Below are positions 22,115-34,053 of a stretch of 64,000 nucleotides of DNA, one piece after another. Position 1 is the first letter of the stretch. Every line of letters starts with the position of its first letter. The notes under the pieces are model-generated. The model had not been told where the DNA came from. It worked only from the letters and a program-made list of their open reading frames with translations, and did not search any database. The position numbers and the translations under genes were made by a program. Source of the stretch: Lepas anatifera (taxonomy: Eukaryota > Arthropoda > Thecostraca > Lepadidae); NCBI GenBank assembly GCA_034440635.1, contig JAOTON010002237.1, forward strand, positions 434,001 to 498,000, read 5' to 3'.

Positions 22115-22843
22115 TCTATTTTGGCCTTCCGTGCCGCCACGGATAACCACTTCAGGGACTTGATACCTACGGAGCTGCTGGAGGAGGGAGGGGAGTTGGA
22201 GCGTGGCCGCCAGCGCCTCGGCCTATGTCCAGATTTCAAACTCCGTCTCCCTACTGCTGATGGGCCGCGTGACTGCCTGGGCGAACTTAAGTTCATTTCC
22301 GCCGGAGCCACGCGTTACCCTGTCGGCAGGAGGGAGAAGCAGGCTGACAGGAGGGCCAGGGAACTGCCGGGCTCCTACAGGCACCCCCTGGAGAGATTGG
22401 ACCGGCACTTCTACGGTACCCAGCCAGGGGAGACGGGGAGGCTTGTGCAACGACTGCAGAGTTTCGGAAACCTGCAGTGCTACGTTGCAGGCAACTGGGG
22501 CGAAGGAAGCACCAACCTACACGCCTTCATACAGAGCTGTGCCGAGGCCCGAGTGCAACACCTCACTCGCTCCTCTGGCCGCCTGGAAAATGGGAGACTG
22601 CTCGGCACTACCGTTGGACAGTACCGGCGCCTGATGTCCACCAGCATCGTCAGGGCTCAGGCTATGTGCCTCCTGGCCAGGGTAGGCCTCATCTCCTCCT
22701 CTGCGAGGGACGCCGCGGGGCGCCGACAGGTAGCCATGCGGCTGGAGTCACAGATGAGGAGAGAAAGAAAGGCCCAGTTGATGGCCTCCCTATATAGTCC
22801 AGGGTGGGCAAGACGGGGCAACTGTCATTTAGTGCGGTGACTT
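22115..22843 (+). CDS. 5'-truncated ORF with PD-(D/E)XK nuclease-like motif, probably element-encoded
   Basis: This is an open frame of about 240 codons ending at 22841-22843. It has no ATG near its start; the frame opens after a stop at 22112-22114, so the 5' end is lost. Counting from 22121, residues 30-59 read as RQRLGLCPDFKLRLP followed 10 residues later by GELKFI, giving PD (37-38) and E-L-K (55-57). This is the spacing and order of a PD-(D/E)XK nuclease core. The rest is basic and helical, including VGQYRRLMSTSIVRAQAMCLLARVG. From memory, similar GELKFI-type ORFs occur as dispersed repeats in marine invertebrate and dinoflagellate genomes; I could not check this. An AATAAA lies 147 bp downstream. 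It is unlike the surrounding AT-rich DNA. Nuclease activity is inference. Confidence 0.55.
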
Positions 22844-22989
22844 GATGGGCTAGGATGCTGTATTGGAATGCCTCACCAATTTGGACACCATGGTGCTTGC
22901 AGACTAGATCGAGGAGGTCAACGCCAAAATCCTGGACAAGATCGTGCAGGAGCAGACTTATGCTGCCGTGTTATTCTACACATTTTACA

Positions 22990-22995
22990 AATAAA
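22990..22995 (+). promoter_or_regulatory. AATAAA polyadenylation-type hexamer
   Basis: This is a canonical AATAAA 147 bp after the stop of the nuclease-like ORF, in the same orientation. It could be the 3' end signal of that unit. Confidence 0.4.
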
Positions 22996-24177
22996 CATTT
23001 GAATAACAAAAGATATGGTTCAAACTAGGCTTGAGAGTAGACGACGGTAATGCGCTTTCACCACTCTTTGAACTTTTTCCGCATCACCTCCGGTTCCCGA
23101 GATCGTAGAGGGGAGGGTTCTGATCGGACCCCGCTGGCGGTGGTGGATGCGAGAAGAGTCCAGGTGGTGCCGGGTTAACCGACTGATGCTGGCAACTCTC
23201 TGGTGAGAGGGGGACCGAGGCACGTCGGTCGTCCCTGTGCTTTGTGGGACGGTAAATGTTTTTTACTAACCTTTCATTGTGGGAACTGCCCGTTCAAGTG
23301 GTTGGGTCGGGGTTTCTGACACAAGTCCCTGGAAGACTTTCGTGAGACTTCGATCCCAAAAGCCAAAGTTGGAATGACGGAGACAAAATCTATTGAAAGA
23401 GCACTGACTAAAGCTATCACCCGAATTAACACACATTGTGTACGCAGGACTCTTAGGACCTCCCTCTTCTTGACGCTTCTAAGCCTATCAGTTTAGTCTT
23501 GATAGGCAAAGAAACAGAACTTCTAGCACCTGTGTATAAATTATTAATATTTACGTCTAAGACAATCAAACGAAAATTGTACATCATACTATGTTATAGT
23601 GACGTCATAAGCTGAAGCTGCTGATAAATAACTTTTATGCTTTTCTTTTTACTTTTGGGTATTATAGAGAACTGTTGTTATAACAGAATTAACCTAGATG
23701 CATTGCCGGAACGATTTTCTTCTCATCTATTTCCAATTACTTGAATCATCAGGGATTCATTATTTAAGATGCGTTCTCAAATTATTTTCTTTAAAAAAAC
23801 ATTTTACGTACCAATTAAACATTTTTGAAATATTTTTCGGACAGACAGCATAAAATAAACCTCACCAGGGCAAAGGGTAGTCACAATTTTACAACCTGAA
23901 AACAATTTCCGGAAACCATGGGTACCTACACGTTTATAGACCAACGTCATAAATATATTTTTCTCATGATAGCTCATATGTAAGGGTAGAAAACGTATTC
24001 AGATAGCCTAAATTCCGGGTTACGCAAAGTCACAGCATGATGTTAATGGGAGTTATCAAAAGCTTGGCCATGGGACAATCTGTGCCTTAGCACTCCACCT
24101 CCTGAATAACGGGTCATCTTCCAATCAACTGCCGTCGCAGCTATTTCTGCGCTATTGTAATTAATAAAGTAGCAAAG
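22996..24177. other. Unassigned non-coding region
   Basis: I see no recognised gene, RNA or defined repeat here. Confidence 0.45.
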
Positions 24178-24334
24178 TCAATATGCATATCAATCGACTC
24201 ACAATAGCAATCCAAACGCAATGCTATCCAAACATAAGCTGTATCATCATTGCCTCCAAAGTTATTGATCTAAGTCTGAAAACTGCTTCAATATCTCCAG
24301 ATGACCTCTCAGAGCTCACAGGTGAAAAAATGTA
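24178..24334. repeat. Family C fragment
   Basis: The stretch from GTCAATATGCATATCAATCG through AAGTTATTGATCTAAGTCTG to the ACCTCTCA text parallels the interior of the family C element at about 9800-9940. It is joined directly to a family E fragment, so this is a mosaic of two TTAA families. Confidence 0.55.
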
Positions 24335-24806
24335 ACATTTGCGAATTCAGCCTCCAAATACCTTAAAATTGTTCTCGAATACAACATTTCTAGAAGGATT
24401 TTTCGAAAATTTTCACTATCGATCAAATGACGTAGCCTCGGCTAAGGCCATCAATTTATCTAGGAACTAGGTCCTAAACGGTGGTATAGAATCTCGAACT
24501 ATTACAGAAAAATACTTGAAAAACAACATTCCAAAAGTTTTTGAAAGCGAAATATAGCACTTTAAAAAATTACAATTGACCAATCAGAAGCCCAGGAATT
24601 CTCATACCTGGGTCGCATGACCTATCTGACGCAAAAGTTTGGTCGTCCTCGGTCGTCTTCAGTCATTTTGTAGAAGATGACTGAAGACCCGAGTTACGAA
24701 ACGATTGAAGGCTTGAGTAATTATTTTATGCATCATTTTTAGGGCAAAAGGATTCAGTTTGTAGTTTTTATAGGCTATGTAAAATTAATTCAAATACAAA
24801 TACAGG
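24335..24806. repeat. Family E fragment
   Basis: It shares GCGAATTCAGCCTCCAAAT, CTATCGATCAAATGACGTAG and the GACGCAAAAGTTTGG blocks with family E copies. It stops at CAAATACAAATACAG, where the 40-bp minisatellite begins, and both TTAA ends are missing. Confidence 0.65.
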
Positions 24807-25030
24807 AGGAGGCGACACCACTGTTTGTACCACCCCACTCCTACCCCAGAGGCGATGCCACTGTTTGTACCACCCCACTCCTACCCCAGAGGCGACGCCA
24901 CTGTTTGTAGCACCCCACTCCTACCCCAGAGGCGATGCCACTGTTTGTACCACCCCACTCCTACCCCAGAGGCGACGCCACTGTTTGTAGCACCCCACGC
25001 CTACCCCAGAGGCGATGCAACTGTTTGTAA
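24807..25030 (+). repeat. 40-bp minisatellite
   Basis: About five and a half units of 40 bp contain GAGGCGATGCCACTGTTTGT and ACCACCCCACTCCTACCCCA. Units differ by ATG/ACG and TAC/TAG substitutions that alternate between copies, hinting at expansion of a two-unit block. The unit is not a multiple of three, so it is non-coding. Confidence 0.9.
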
Positions 25031-25527
25031 GTTCGCTGTGCGGTTTGAACCTTGTCCATCTTCTTCGACACAAGGATGATAAACTGTGCCCTTCCGGTCA
25101 TATCAGCTGCATGATTCACGCGGATTATCCTGTATGCGTGTTCCACTTCACCGTATCAAAAGTCGTCAAGCATGTTTTGAGCATGGTATGGGAGGGTGAT
25201 TAGCAAAAATTTCATCCACCTAGCTGTGTGACGTCTTGTCTTGAAGTCTTGACTTAGAAGCCAGACTACCATAAGTGGACTATTTCTAGCCTGATGTGTT
25301 GACCCTGTACCCACAAGGACAGAGCAGTGACTCAGCTGAGTACACAGGGTGGACGTGGCCTGTGGTCCACAGGTCAGCGCACCTGGCCGGGCCGTGGCTG
25401 ATATCGCTGGTGTTGGTTCTGCAGGTCACGGCGCGACGTGCGACTTCACTGCCGGACCAGCACGCCGCGAGGCAGGTGAAGGCTGACTCAGGAGGTGGAC
25501 CCACCCGACACACACCCAGCACTGCAG
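25031..25527. other. Unassigned sequence upstream of a candidate promoter
   Basis: It becomes GC-rich from about 25300 to 25520. No protein motif is recognised. It may contain upstream regulatory sequence for the TATA box at 25528, but nothing specific can be named. Confidence 0.35.
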
Positions 25528-25557
25528 TATAAAACTGCTCGCTCCTGCCGTCACAGT
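25528..25557 (+). promoter_or_regulatory. Candidate TATA/Inr core promoter
   Basis: TATAAAA at 25528-25534 is followed by TCACAGT at 25551-25557, an initiator-like sequence placing +1 about 25 bp after the TATA start, slightly shorter than the usual 30. The upstream 200 bp is GC-rich and the following sequence leads to a good splice donor at 25951. The promoter call rests on motif arrangement only. Confidence 0.4.
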
Positions 25558-25712
25558 GGCTGGGAGGAGACCCGTACCACCCGCTGGTCCAGCGAGCTCG
25601 GGTTATAGTGTTAATACGGTTTCTCTGCCTGATATCAGCTCAATTCAGTTCTCGGTAATTGGTATTCACTGCCCAGAGACGTAAGAACTGAGAGGACTGT
25701 TCGAATGGAGTC

Positions 25713-26095
25713 ACTGCTGTGCTTCATGATGGACGTGTTATTTCTGACCAAAGGAGAATAGTTGAGCTCCTGGGTGCGAGGAACAAAAGGGGAAGCATAG
25801 CTGAGTATTGGAAAAAAGTGATGCAGTCAGATGTGAAGGCAATTCGTCTGTGATAAGAAGTTGAAAGTAAGGAAGCAACAACAACTTTCAGAGAAGAGGA
25901 AAGCTGGATTCGACTGGAGCAGCATGACACCTTCTTTTTCGTCATCACAGGTAAGTTTCAAACAAAAAATGTTTGCTTTTCTTACTGTTACTCAGGATTT
26001 TGCGTGGTTTTTTATTCTTTATATTTTAGGACGAGGAGACACAAAAAGTTTCGCTTACATTTGCAACGCTGCTCCTACCGAATTACATTACCTAG
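25713..26095 (+). pseudogene. Decayed coding fragment with a GT-AG intron
   Basis: One frame (25713-25858) reads DGRVISDQRRIVELLGARNK and continues GSIAEYWKKVMQSDVK before a stop. An overlapping frame from 25837 reads KLKVRKQQQLSEKRKAGFDW up to a donor CACAG|GTAAGT at 25951. A 79-bp intron (25951-26029) with a pyrimidine-rich TTTATTCTTTATATTTTAG end joins in frame to GACGAGGAGACACAA, ending at a TAG at 26093-26095. The protein-like composition across a frame break suggests a decayed gene or transposase fragment. I do not recognise the family. Confidence 0.35.
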
Positions 26096-27049
26096 TGAGC
26101 GAATTCCTGAATATTACGCAAACTAGAATGGGATGAAACACAGAAAAATGTCGCCTTTGGATGTAAATAGGATGTAAATAATGTTTATCCAAAATTGTGT
26201 TAGCATGTTGGGGCATTTTTGGATATTAGATACGAGGACCTACCAAATTACAAATAGAAAATTAAATTACGCGGTAGCCAGTTCGATGGAATTACCCCAA
26301 ACAGAAACTCAGGAAACCCTACATGCCCAAAGGGCAGGGATTTCCATGTCATCACACCACTAACTGGCGTCTATTTCCCACTCACTAGAAACCACCTTGA
26401 CCAATCGGCGCGGGAACCTGAGGTTGGAGGGAATGTTGACTACCTGGAATGGATATTGCTGAACACACTCAAGAGGCCGACGGCGACTGCGGCCGTAGAA
26501 AATCTCCAGTTTGAGCTCATCACACGCGTAAAAGCTGGAGCACTCTGCTGAGGGTGTTGAGGTTTCAGTTTTCTGGTCCTATTCGCACGCCATGGGTCAG
26601 TGGACTGGGTGGAAACCACAGGTCACCGCCAGCCCAGTGCACCCGCTGGCGGCAAGGGCAAACAATAGTGTTGGCGAGTGATGCTGGAGGGGCGGATGTG
26701 CGGGGAAACGGAGTGTGGTCAGGCGGACGCACTGGTGTGGACACCGGCAGTACCTGGTTTCTAACCACTACTATAGACTTGTAAATACTGACTAACAGAG
26801 CCAACTAACGGCTCAGAGAAACCCAAGACATATGGCCACCAGAAGGCAGCATAAGTGTTTGACCGCAGGTGCCCAGGATTGCCTGGAGCGTCTGTACTCC
26901 AAAGTCTACATTCGAGATGATCGTATTTTCAAAATGCATCTGCTTTATCTGAAACTGGCTAGTTTAATATTTCTATTTCTATTTAATATTTATATATTTA
27001 AAAGACCTAATGTATTTTCTTTCTATGAGCAACAAAAACAACTTTTTTG

Positions 27050-27092
<43 letters not shown>

Positions 27093-28276
27093 ACATGACA
27101 CATAATAGTTGACTGCATGGTAGATGCCATGACGTAACATAACACATCATTGGTATGTATTTCTTTGTGTAACTAATAAACTACATTACAACTGTAACCA
27201 TTGACTGCTGCCTGTCTTTGCATAAATTTGGAAAAAGAATGAAACGTGAGTGCAAGTGATTGCAAAGCCACACCTAACCAACACTTTCAGAAGCTTTTCA
27301 ATTGACTGGGCCCTCAAGGCCACTTGTGAAAACGTATGGGAGGTCAGGCCTCCTGCAGTTCAGAAGAGTCAATGTTTAGCCAACTTTTCACTTGCTTTTC
27401 ACTATGTCTCCAGGCGACAGACAACGGCTTGCAACTTCGAGTTACGACTTATTGAGATCTTGATCGTGTGACCGGCGAATGGGAACGTCAAAGGAGCTTG
27501 AATTTCGAATCTACAACCATGTTTCTATTGACACTGGGAGAGTCGGTGTGCTTATAATATCTGCATACAGTGAACCCATTGACTGATTTAGGAGCTACCC
27601 TGTCAGAGTGTTATTGAGCTGAGCAGTCGGACTGCTTGGCCAGCGGTCACGTGGCTCAGGTGAAATTCTGGTCGGGCTTTGGGTACGAACGGTGGTACTA
27701 CCTAAGTTTCTCAGCGATGTCAACAGATGAGACATATCCGATGGCGACGCCCGGAGTCAGCCCATCGAGTAATCGAGGCCTTTCAGTTAGCACCAGGCAC
27801 AACTATTTTGTGTTTCTTAATTTCTCCTGATACTTCTAGACCTTCAAAAATATTCAAAATCCTTCCAGCGGCAGCAGCCCCAAAGATACTCACCAAAGAG
27901 TTATATGTCAGCCTCGGCCGTTTAGCACTAACAATTTCAGTTCACAGCACATCTGCCCGGAATTCCCTCCCTCCTGAAACTGCAGTCACGATTTATACAC
28001 CAGGCGAGTGACTTTTAGGCACAACTAAACAGGCCACAAAGTGAAACGCGTGAAGGAAAAAACTGCCGCAAAAAGGGTGATCTGTGAATGACATGTCTGT
28101 AGCGACCCCGACCGCCTCACTGACGGAGTCGAGTGCCGAAGAGCTGTTTTTGCTGAGCATCTGATAGATGGACAACACTCGATACAGGAAGCGGCCGACG
28201 ATAAGAAATCGCCGATGGCCCCACACCAGTGTCGGTAGTTTTTGGTGATTAGATATGCGCTATGGTATCGGGACAG

Positions 28277-28277
<1 letters not shown>
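26096..28277. other. Non-coding region with a TA tract
   Basis: A (TA)n tract at 27051-27077 is followed by a T-run to about 27092. The GC-rich stretch 26400-26760 has no recognisable protein. An ACTAATAAACT hexamer near 27172 could be a polyadenylation signal but no gene leads to it convincingly. Confidence 0.4.
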
Positions 28278-28307
<30 letters not shown>

Positions 28308-28308
28308 T
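28278..28308 (+). repeat. GA microsatellite
   Basis: An uninterrupted (GA)n tract of about 30 bp. Confidence 0.9.
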
Positions 28309-28309
28309 A

Positions 28310-29434
28310 CGCATGTTTAGTTTTTGACAATGCGTTTTATATTTCGGTCGATATCTACTTCATTACTATCATGTATATCACTAAAAATGAAATATTTAAC
28401 CCTTTTGTTCCCCTCCTTTTCCATTTCATTTATCTAAGCCATTTGACAGGAGTGAGGCCTCTGCGACCTGCTCAGCCCAGAGCGTATTACGGTAGTAACA
28501 CCACTGACGTTTCATCGTACATACTTCCGGGTTCTGAACAAGGCCAATATCACAAAAGCTAGCCAGATTGATGTTGCCTCCGATGATCAACGATTTTCCA
28601 GCCCCTTTTTTCTTTTTCTCTTGCAGTTACTTTAATTTGAGCCAACATGATATAGTTTTAGACACAGGCGTAGAAACGTCCAGAACATAGGTGTAGAGGT
28701 AGGGTAAGGTCTTTTTTATTATATATATTTTTAGGTCTTCCTTTCTATATTTTTGAAGTCGTTTGTTTCTAGTCAGCCTCATATGGTTAATGATTAAGGT
28801 CGTGATTATTGGTGGGCATAGCTCGCTGGCCCCCTGTTCTTACGTCTCTGGTTTTAGACAGTATAACCCTGCGAATTGTCTGGCCAAGTCCAGTATGCTC
28901 TGCAGGCTATGCTTGTCCTGTTTGTTGGAGTGCCGGAACTGTTCACGTCACGTGTGACTCGTCCCACGCGCGATGTGAGCGTCCTTGATGTCACTGACAC
29001 CCCTCTCAGGTGTGCTGCCAGCTCTCTCCTTCACTTCCGCCTCTGGTAGAGCGCGGTGGCTGCAGGTGTTGTGACACGGCAGTTGGCAGTGAGGTAGGAA
29101 GTGGCCGTGGCTGCTCTCTGAGTCTCGGTCTGGCACCGCCAACAGCCGTTCAGGTAGAACCCGCAAATTGCCGGCCGAGAGCTGCATGCAACAGTCACCC
29201 AGGGACGCAGCAGCACAGACACGGATCAAGCACACTGCTGTGTTCGGGGCACTACAGTGTGTGTTCGATAACGGTTCAAACTGAAAGAAAAATGAGTTTC
29301 TGGAGCGGAGTCGGTCTATCCACTATCTCTTATTTGCTGAAGAATGACTACATAATATAATTGATCAAAGCAGTATCCATGTTTGCTTTGGCAGCACTCG
29401 GTATACCGAACAATGGATTGTTATTTGCTAAATG

Positions 29435-29477
<43 letters not shown>

Positions 29478-29895
29478 TCCTGACCCCACGTATATATCTT
29501 ACGAGTTTGATGGCTCTACCACCTTTCCAATGTAGCAGCCTTTAAAGCTATTATGTATGAAGCTTGACATTTTGTTTTTCTGTTCAAATCTAACTAGCCC
29601 AGGGTAGTCTGATTTTTTTTTTAATGATGGACGCGGCGCCGGACGTTCGCGGCTGCTCGGAAAGGTAGGCGTTAAAAAATGTTACTCGAACTTTTTGATA
29701 AGCGTATGAACAAAGCCAATTATTAAATTGTTTTTTCGTCCGTGTTTTGTTTCTTGCCAACAATTTCTTCAAGATGTATATAGGATTTATAAGCCCAATA
29801 AATTATATTTATAAATTTTAATTTAAATTTTGTTCTTTATTGGTTCTTGCCCAAACACCAAAATAAAAATGTTTGTACTTCATCAATACTTTGTG

Positions 29896-29936
<41 letters not shown>

Positions 29937-30454
29937 GTCGAACTTAACGAAGAAGCGTGTACTACACTCAAAATTTATAAACATCACCAACAAAACTAAA
30001 AACATAACAGCAACATAAAACAAGCCACAGTTTATACACAGACACGCCGAGTCGGGGGCACGCCCGTCTAATAAGGTGCATCTATTGTGGCAGGCTAGGG
30101 CGTGGAGCAAGGAGCGCGCCACTCGGGCAGAGGCAATACAACACAAACCAAATGTAAGCGTCCCAGCTGGAACTACTTCAGCTAATCGTATGTGGGGCTC
30201 AAATATCCTCTTAATTCAGAAAGGAAACGAACAACAACTAGGAAAAGTATCAGAAGAGGGAAGAGCACTATAGCTGACATTTGTCTGCGCAGGAAAGTGA
30301 GCGCTCGCGATGCGTTTGACCTGTGATGTTTGTGGGGAGGAAATGTGCACCTCGTCTCTCTTACCTGTCTCGGCACTGACGTCTGTTGCAATGTTTGTTT
30401 GTGAGTAAGTGCAGCAGTGTTCAAGCCAGATGCTGTTTTATGGTGAACGTGAGC
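28310..30454. other. Non-coding region with two TA microsatellites
   Basis: (TA)n tracts lie at about 29439-29475 and 29900-29935. The block ACACAGGCGTAGAAACGTCC at about 28661, followed by CATAGGTGTAGAGG, resembles the terminal sequence of the MITE at 58715. No gene is supported, though 28940-29230 is GC-rich. Confidence 0.45.
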
Positions 30455-30611
30455 AGTGGCAGATACAGGGGGCTGAGGGGGCTCAAGTCCTCCCCCAGAA
30501 ATGTCAGAGGGCCTATAGTAAATGCATAGCCCGAGACTACTTTGAAGCAACGGCACGGGGGGGCTCAAGTCCTTGACCCCCTCCCCAAATGAAGTCCTGG
30601 ATCCGCCACTG
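30455..30611. mobile_element. hAT-like MITE, copy 1
   Basis: This 157-bp element starts CAGTGGCAGATACAGG and ends CCTGGATCCGCCACTG, so its ends are 16-bp imperfect inverted repeats. Flanking 8-mers AACGTGAG and GATGTCAG match at 5 of 8 positions, compatible with a decayed 8-bp duplication as made by hAT transposases. It is non-coding. Related copies are at 33914 and, reversed, 54407. Confidence 0.7.
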
Positions 30612-30848
30612 GATGTCAGTATGAATACCTTTTTAAGCTGATAGCCTATATTTTTGTAAGGGAAGTGTCCTAATTATGCACACCTAACTGAAAATTCGTA
30701 TTTATTCAAGAACGACGGAATAGCTGAAAATGGAAATTTTTAGTATCATGGTTCAATGTGTTGTCTCGCCTCTACCAGTATCAAAAGCCTTAGCTGTTTT
30801 CGTCATTGCTACTGAACCATTTTTCCATCTGTTTGCATTCGTGCGTGA
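30612..30848. other. Spacer between MITEs
   Basis: No feature is recognised here. Confidence 0.5.
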
Positions 30849-31635
30849 TTAAAGGGAGATACGCGAAAAATTATTATTGTGGTTTCCTGCTATTTGAAAA
30901 ATCCTGGTTAGGAAACTGTCAATTATCTTTGTATCTTCGGCAACATTTTGGGAGGCCACTCACTTATTATCGAAATAGGTTAACAGTTCCGATAAAATGC
31001 TGAAACCTTCACCCATCACTTACTTTTCGAAAACTATTTAAAGTTGAAAAGTAATTTTTTTATAATAGAAATGTCTGTTCTCCTGTATTTGTATTTGAAA
31101 TAATTTTACAAGGCCTTTGAAAAATAAAAAAATGAATTATTTTTCCCTAGAAACGGAAAAATCATAATTACTCAAGTCTTCAGCCGTTTCGTACCTCGGG
31201 TATTGAGCCGTCTTCTGCTTCAGCCCCAGGATGACGAAACTTTTGCGCCAGATAGGTCACGTGACCCCGTTATGAGAATTCCTAGGCTTCTTATTGGTTA
31301 ATGGTGATTTCTTAAAAGTCCTATATTTTTGTTTTAATATTATTTTTGGCTGTAGCTTTTTTGAAATAACTTTTTATTTGATAGTTTTAAACTTTCAAGT
31401 CACTGCTTAGGAAAAATGGGACCGGTTTTTTTAGAGAATTTGATAGCCTTAGCCGGGGATACGTCATTTACATCGATAAGAGGTGTTCCGGTAAAGTCGT
31501 CTAGAAATGTTGACTTTGATAGCAATTTTAAGGCATTTGCAGGCTGAATTCGCAGAAATGAGAATGCGACTTCTAAAACAACTTTTTGTGACCTTTTGAT
31601 CTAGCCAATACATTTTTTCGCGTATCTCCCTTTAA
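30849..31635. mobile_element. TTAA-flanked MITE, family E, best-preserved copy
   Basis: The element begins TTAAAGGGAGATACGCGAAA and ends with the exact inverse, TTTCGCGTATCTCCCTTTAA, giving at least 22 bp of perfect terminal inverted repeat that includes TTAA at 30849-30852 and 31632-31635. Its length is 787 bp. It is non-coding and AT-rich internally, with GGTCACGTGACC near 31255 as a palindromic E-box. Copies at 18686 and 24335 are older. Confidence 0.85.
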
Positions 31636-33487
31636 GAGTAGTGTAAATACGCACACTCTTTCGAATGCAGATACCTTATTCGCAACTGCAATGATGATGT
31701 TGTTTTGAGCATCAGATTAGTAAATTTTCACATGCATCAGTCATTGAACGCGTTTTGGAAAGACAATGTTCGCAGTGTTTATGTCAACAACGGTCATGCT
31801 CTTCCCAGTTTCATTAGCAAACTTGCTGGGATTTCGTCATCTTCCTTTTTCGGAAAATTCGAATGTCTGGTGTGTTTCTGGAAACACATCCAAGGTGGTC
31901 TCGCAAAGTAGGAACAGGGAAAGCTAGGACTTGAAGTGTGCCCCAGACTTCTAGTCTGGATATTTACCTTCTTGATAACACTTCTCATCTCCTTGGGTCC
32001 ATTGCAAGGCTGTTTTCAGCCTTGCAGTCGCAATCTTACAACCAGAGAATCTCAGAGATAATGATCGAAAATAGCAGCACAGTGAAAGTTTTAAAAGCGG
32101 TGGCATAAGTGATGGCTGACTGAGCTATTCATTCACTTTCATGGGCATTTCCTACGATTAGAAAAAGGGAGTACCTAAAGACAAATCTAGCTAATACTGT
32201 CGCCAATATATGTTCACCTTCTCTTGAATTATAAAATACCTAGAGGGTCGGAAATACGACATCTTGTTTTATTGGAAACGAAGTTGCTTCTGACCAATTA
32301 TGTCATCGTCGAAAAAATATGTCTAATCCGACACATGTGCAATTAGGAGCTCCTATATTGTGCGTAATTAGAAACCATGCCTTCAACACGCACAGACTTG
32401 CGTTTGAACCATTGTACTCAATATATTTGTTTTCATCAAGAGGACCCTGAAATATTTAATGGTTGTTCAATTTCCTCCAATATGTCGCCACTATTGAAAA
32501 TATCCAACCCACATAGATGCTTAGAAAACAGTAAACTGTAAGGTATTGCAATTCATAAGACGCCATTTTTACGACAATCGAGAAAAACTTCGATCCAAAT
32601 TTTCGCCTTCGAAATTGCCCAGCGGAATTGCACACCTGCACTCGCTTATGATGACGGAGCAAAGGTCACCGAGTAATGGGAACATAGGCAGCTGACATTA
32701 GCTTGGATGTGGTGTCATCTAGGGACATGTTTTTTACGATTGTGCATGATTCGGCACCATGCGCGATTCGGACCCTTTCCCCGGCTATCGCTGTGTCACA
32801 TGGCAGTCTGTACCTGCAAAAGTCACACTCGTGTGTAATGAAAGGTCTTATGAGCGTGTTAAGGTTTCACGGTACTTCGACGGTTCTATATAAGTCTCAT
32901 CCATCATTACTATGCTCCCATATGTTGATGTTATGTCTGAGGTGTGTTACGTCAGATAAATATTACGCCAAACATTTCACATGTATACTTTCTCTACATA
33001 TTCTGCCAACGTCTCTGACCCATGGTCGCCCTGGACTCAAACCTCAGCAATCCATTAAAATATGCTCTGATTTTCACTCATACCAAAGGATATCTTATGT
33101 ATGGTTATATATATACATTAATATATAATATATGTTTCGTCATGTATATATATATATATATACACATATGTGATTACACATGAAAATATGATACCGCACG
33201 TTTCGAAGTGTACCGGTGTTCATTCACCACGGATATCCGATGTTTGTGTTTTCCAGAAAAGTCGAATATGCTGAATTCATGTAGCTGCTAACATGCCTCA
33301 GCATATAACTGTGTGTGATCTGCGCTCATTTGTCTGCTATACTTCAAGAACATGCGTTTGGAGGGGAGCAAGAAGGGCGGGGCTGAAATTCAGGGATGCC
33401 TATATTAGCTAAACCACGCATGGGTGTGATTATGTGCTGTTTCTTATATCAAAGAAACCATGAACAAATTGGGTCCAAATTTAAGCC
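31636..33487. other. Non-coding region with TA tract
   Basis: Interrupted (TA)n tracts lie at 33106-33163. A 141-codon + frame at 32703-33128 runs into the microsatellite and has no recognisable motif, so I treat it as chance. Confidence 0.45.
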
Positions 33488-33670
33488 GCACTTCTTATTG
33501 GTGGCCTGCTACATAGCCACGCTATGCCATGAAGAGCAGCAGATTAAGCAGCACCACTTATTGGTGGCCTGTTAAATAGCCCCGCTGTGCCATGAAGAGC
33601 AGCAGATTAAGCATCAACAGTTGTTGGCGGCCTGTTACATAGCCACGCCGTGCCATGAAGAGCAGCAGAG
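33488..33670 (+). repeat. Three-unit tandem repeat of about 64 bp
   Basis: Three units share TTATTGGTGGCCTG, ACATAGCCACGC and GCCATGAAGAGCAGCAGATT. They begin at about 33490, 33553 and 33617, with a few substitutions between units. Confidence 0.85.
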
Positions 33671-33913
33671 CTCACGCCCCCAACTCTTAGTGAGTGGCAG
33701 AGCGTTTGTCCGGGGGTGGCCGGTGTGGGGTTGTGACGCCGGCCATGACGGCGTTTTGTAGATCTAGTGAGGCAATTCCTGGTGTCAAAGAACTCTCATG
33801 AGCTCGATCCGTCTCCACCATATTTCGAGGTCCTCCGGTCTGACGAGGGGTGAAATCGGCAATGGTAAAACGATGCCCTTGAAACGCCGTGCATGTCAAA
33901 AAGTGTATCTGCA

Positions 33914-34053
33914 CAGTGGCAGATACAAGAGGGCTCAAGCCCCCGAAATGTCCCAGTGCCTATAGTTGATCCACAACCGGAGGCTGCTCCGGGACCATGG
34001 CGGGCAAGTTTGAGCCCCTAGTTTTCCGAAATGAAGTCCTGGATCCGCCATTG
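33914..34053. mobile_element. hAT-like MITE, copy 2
   Basis: It runs from CAGTGGCAGATACAAG to CCTGGATCCGCCATTG (140 bp) and shares internal CTCAAGCCCCC, AAATGTC and GAAATGAAGTCCTGGATCCG with the copy at 30455. The flanking 8-mers TATCTGCA and TGTCTATA match at 5 of 8 positions. Confidence 0.65.

Noticed and set aside
24807..25030. Regular 40-bp direct repeats considered as a CRISPR-like array
   Set aside because: Units are contiguous without unique spacers, and the genome is eukaryotic; it is a minisatellite.
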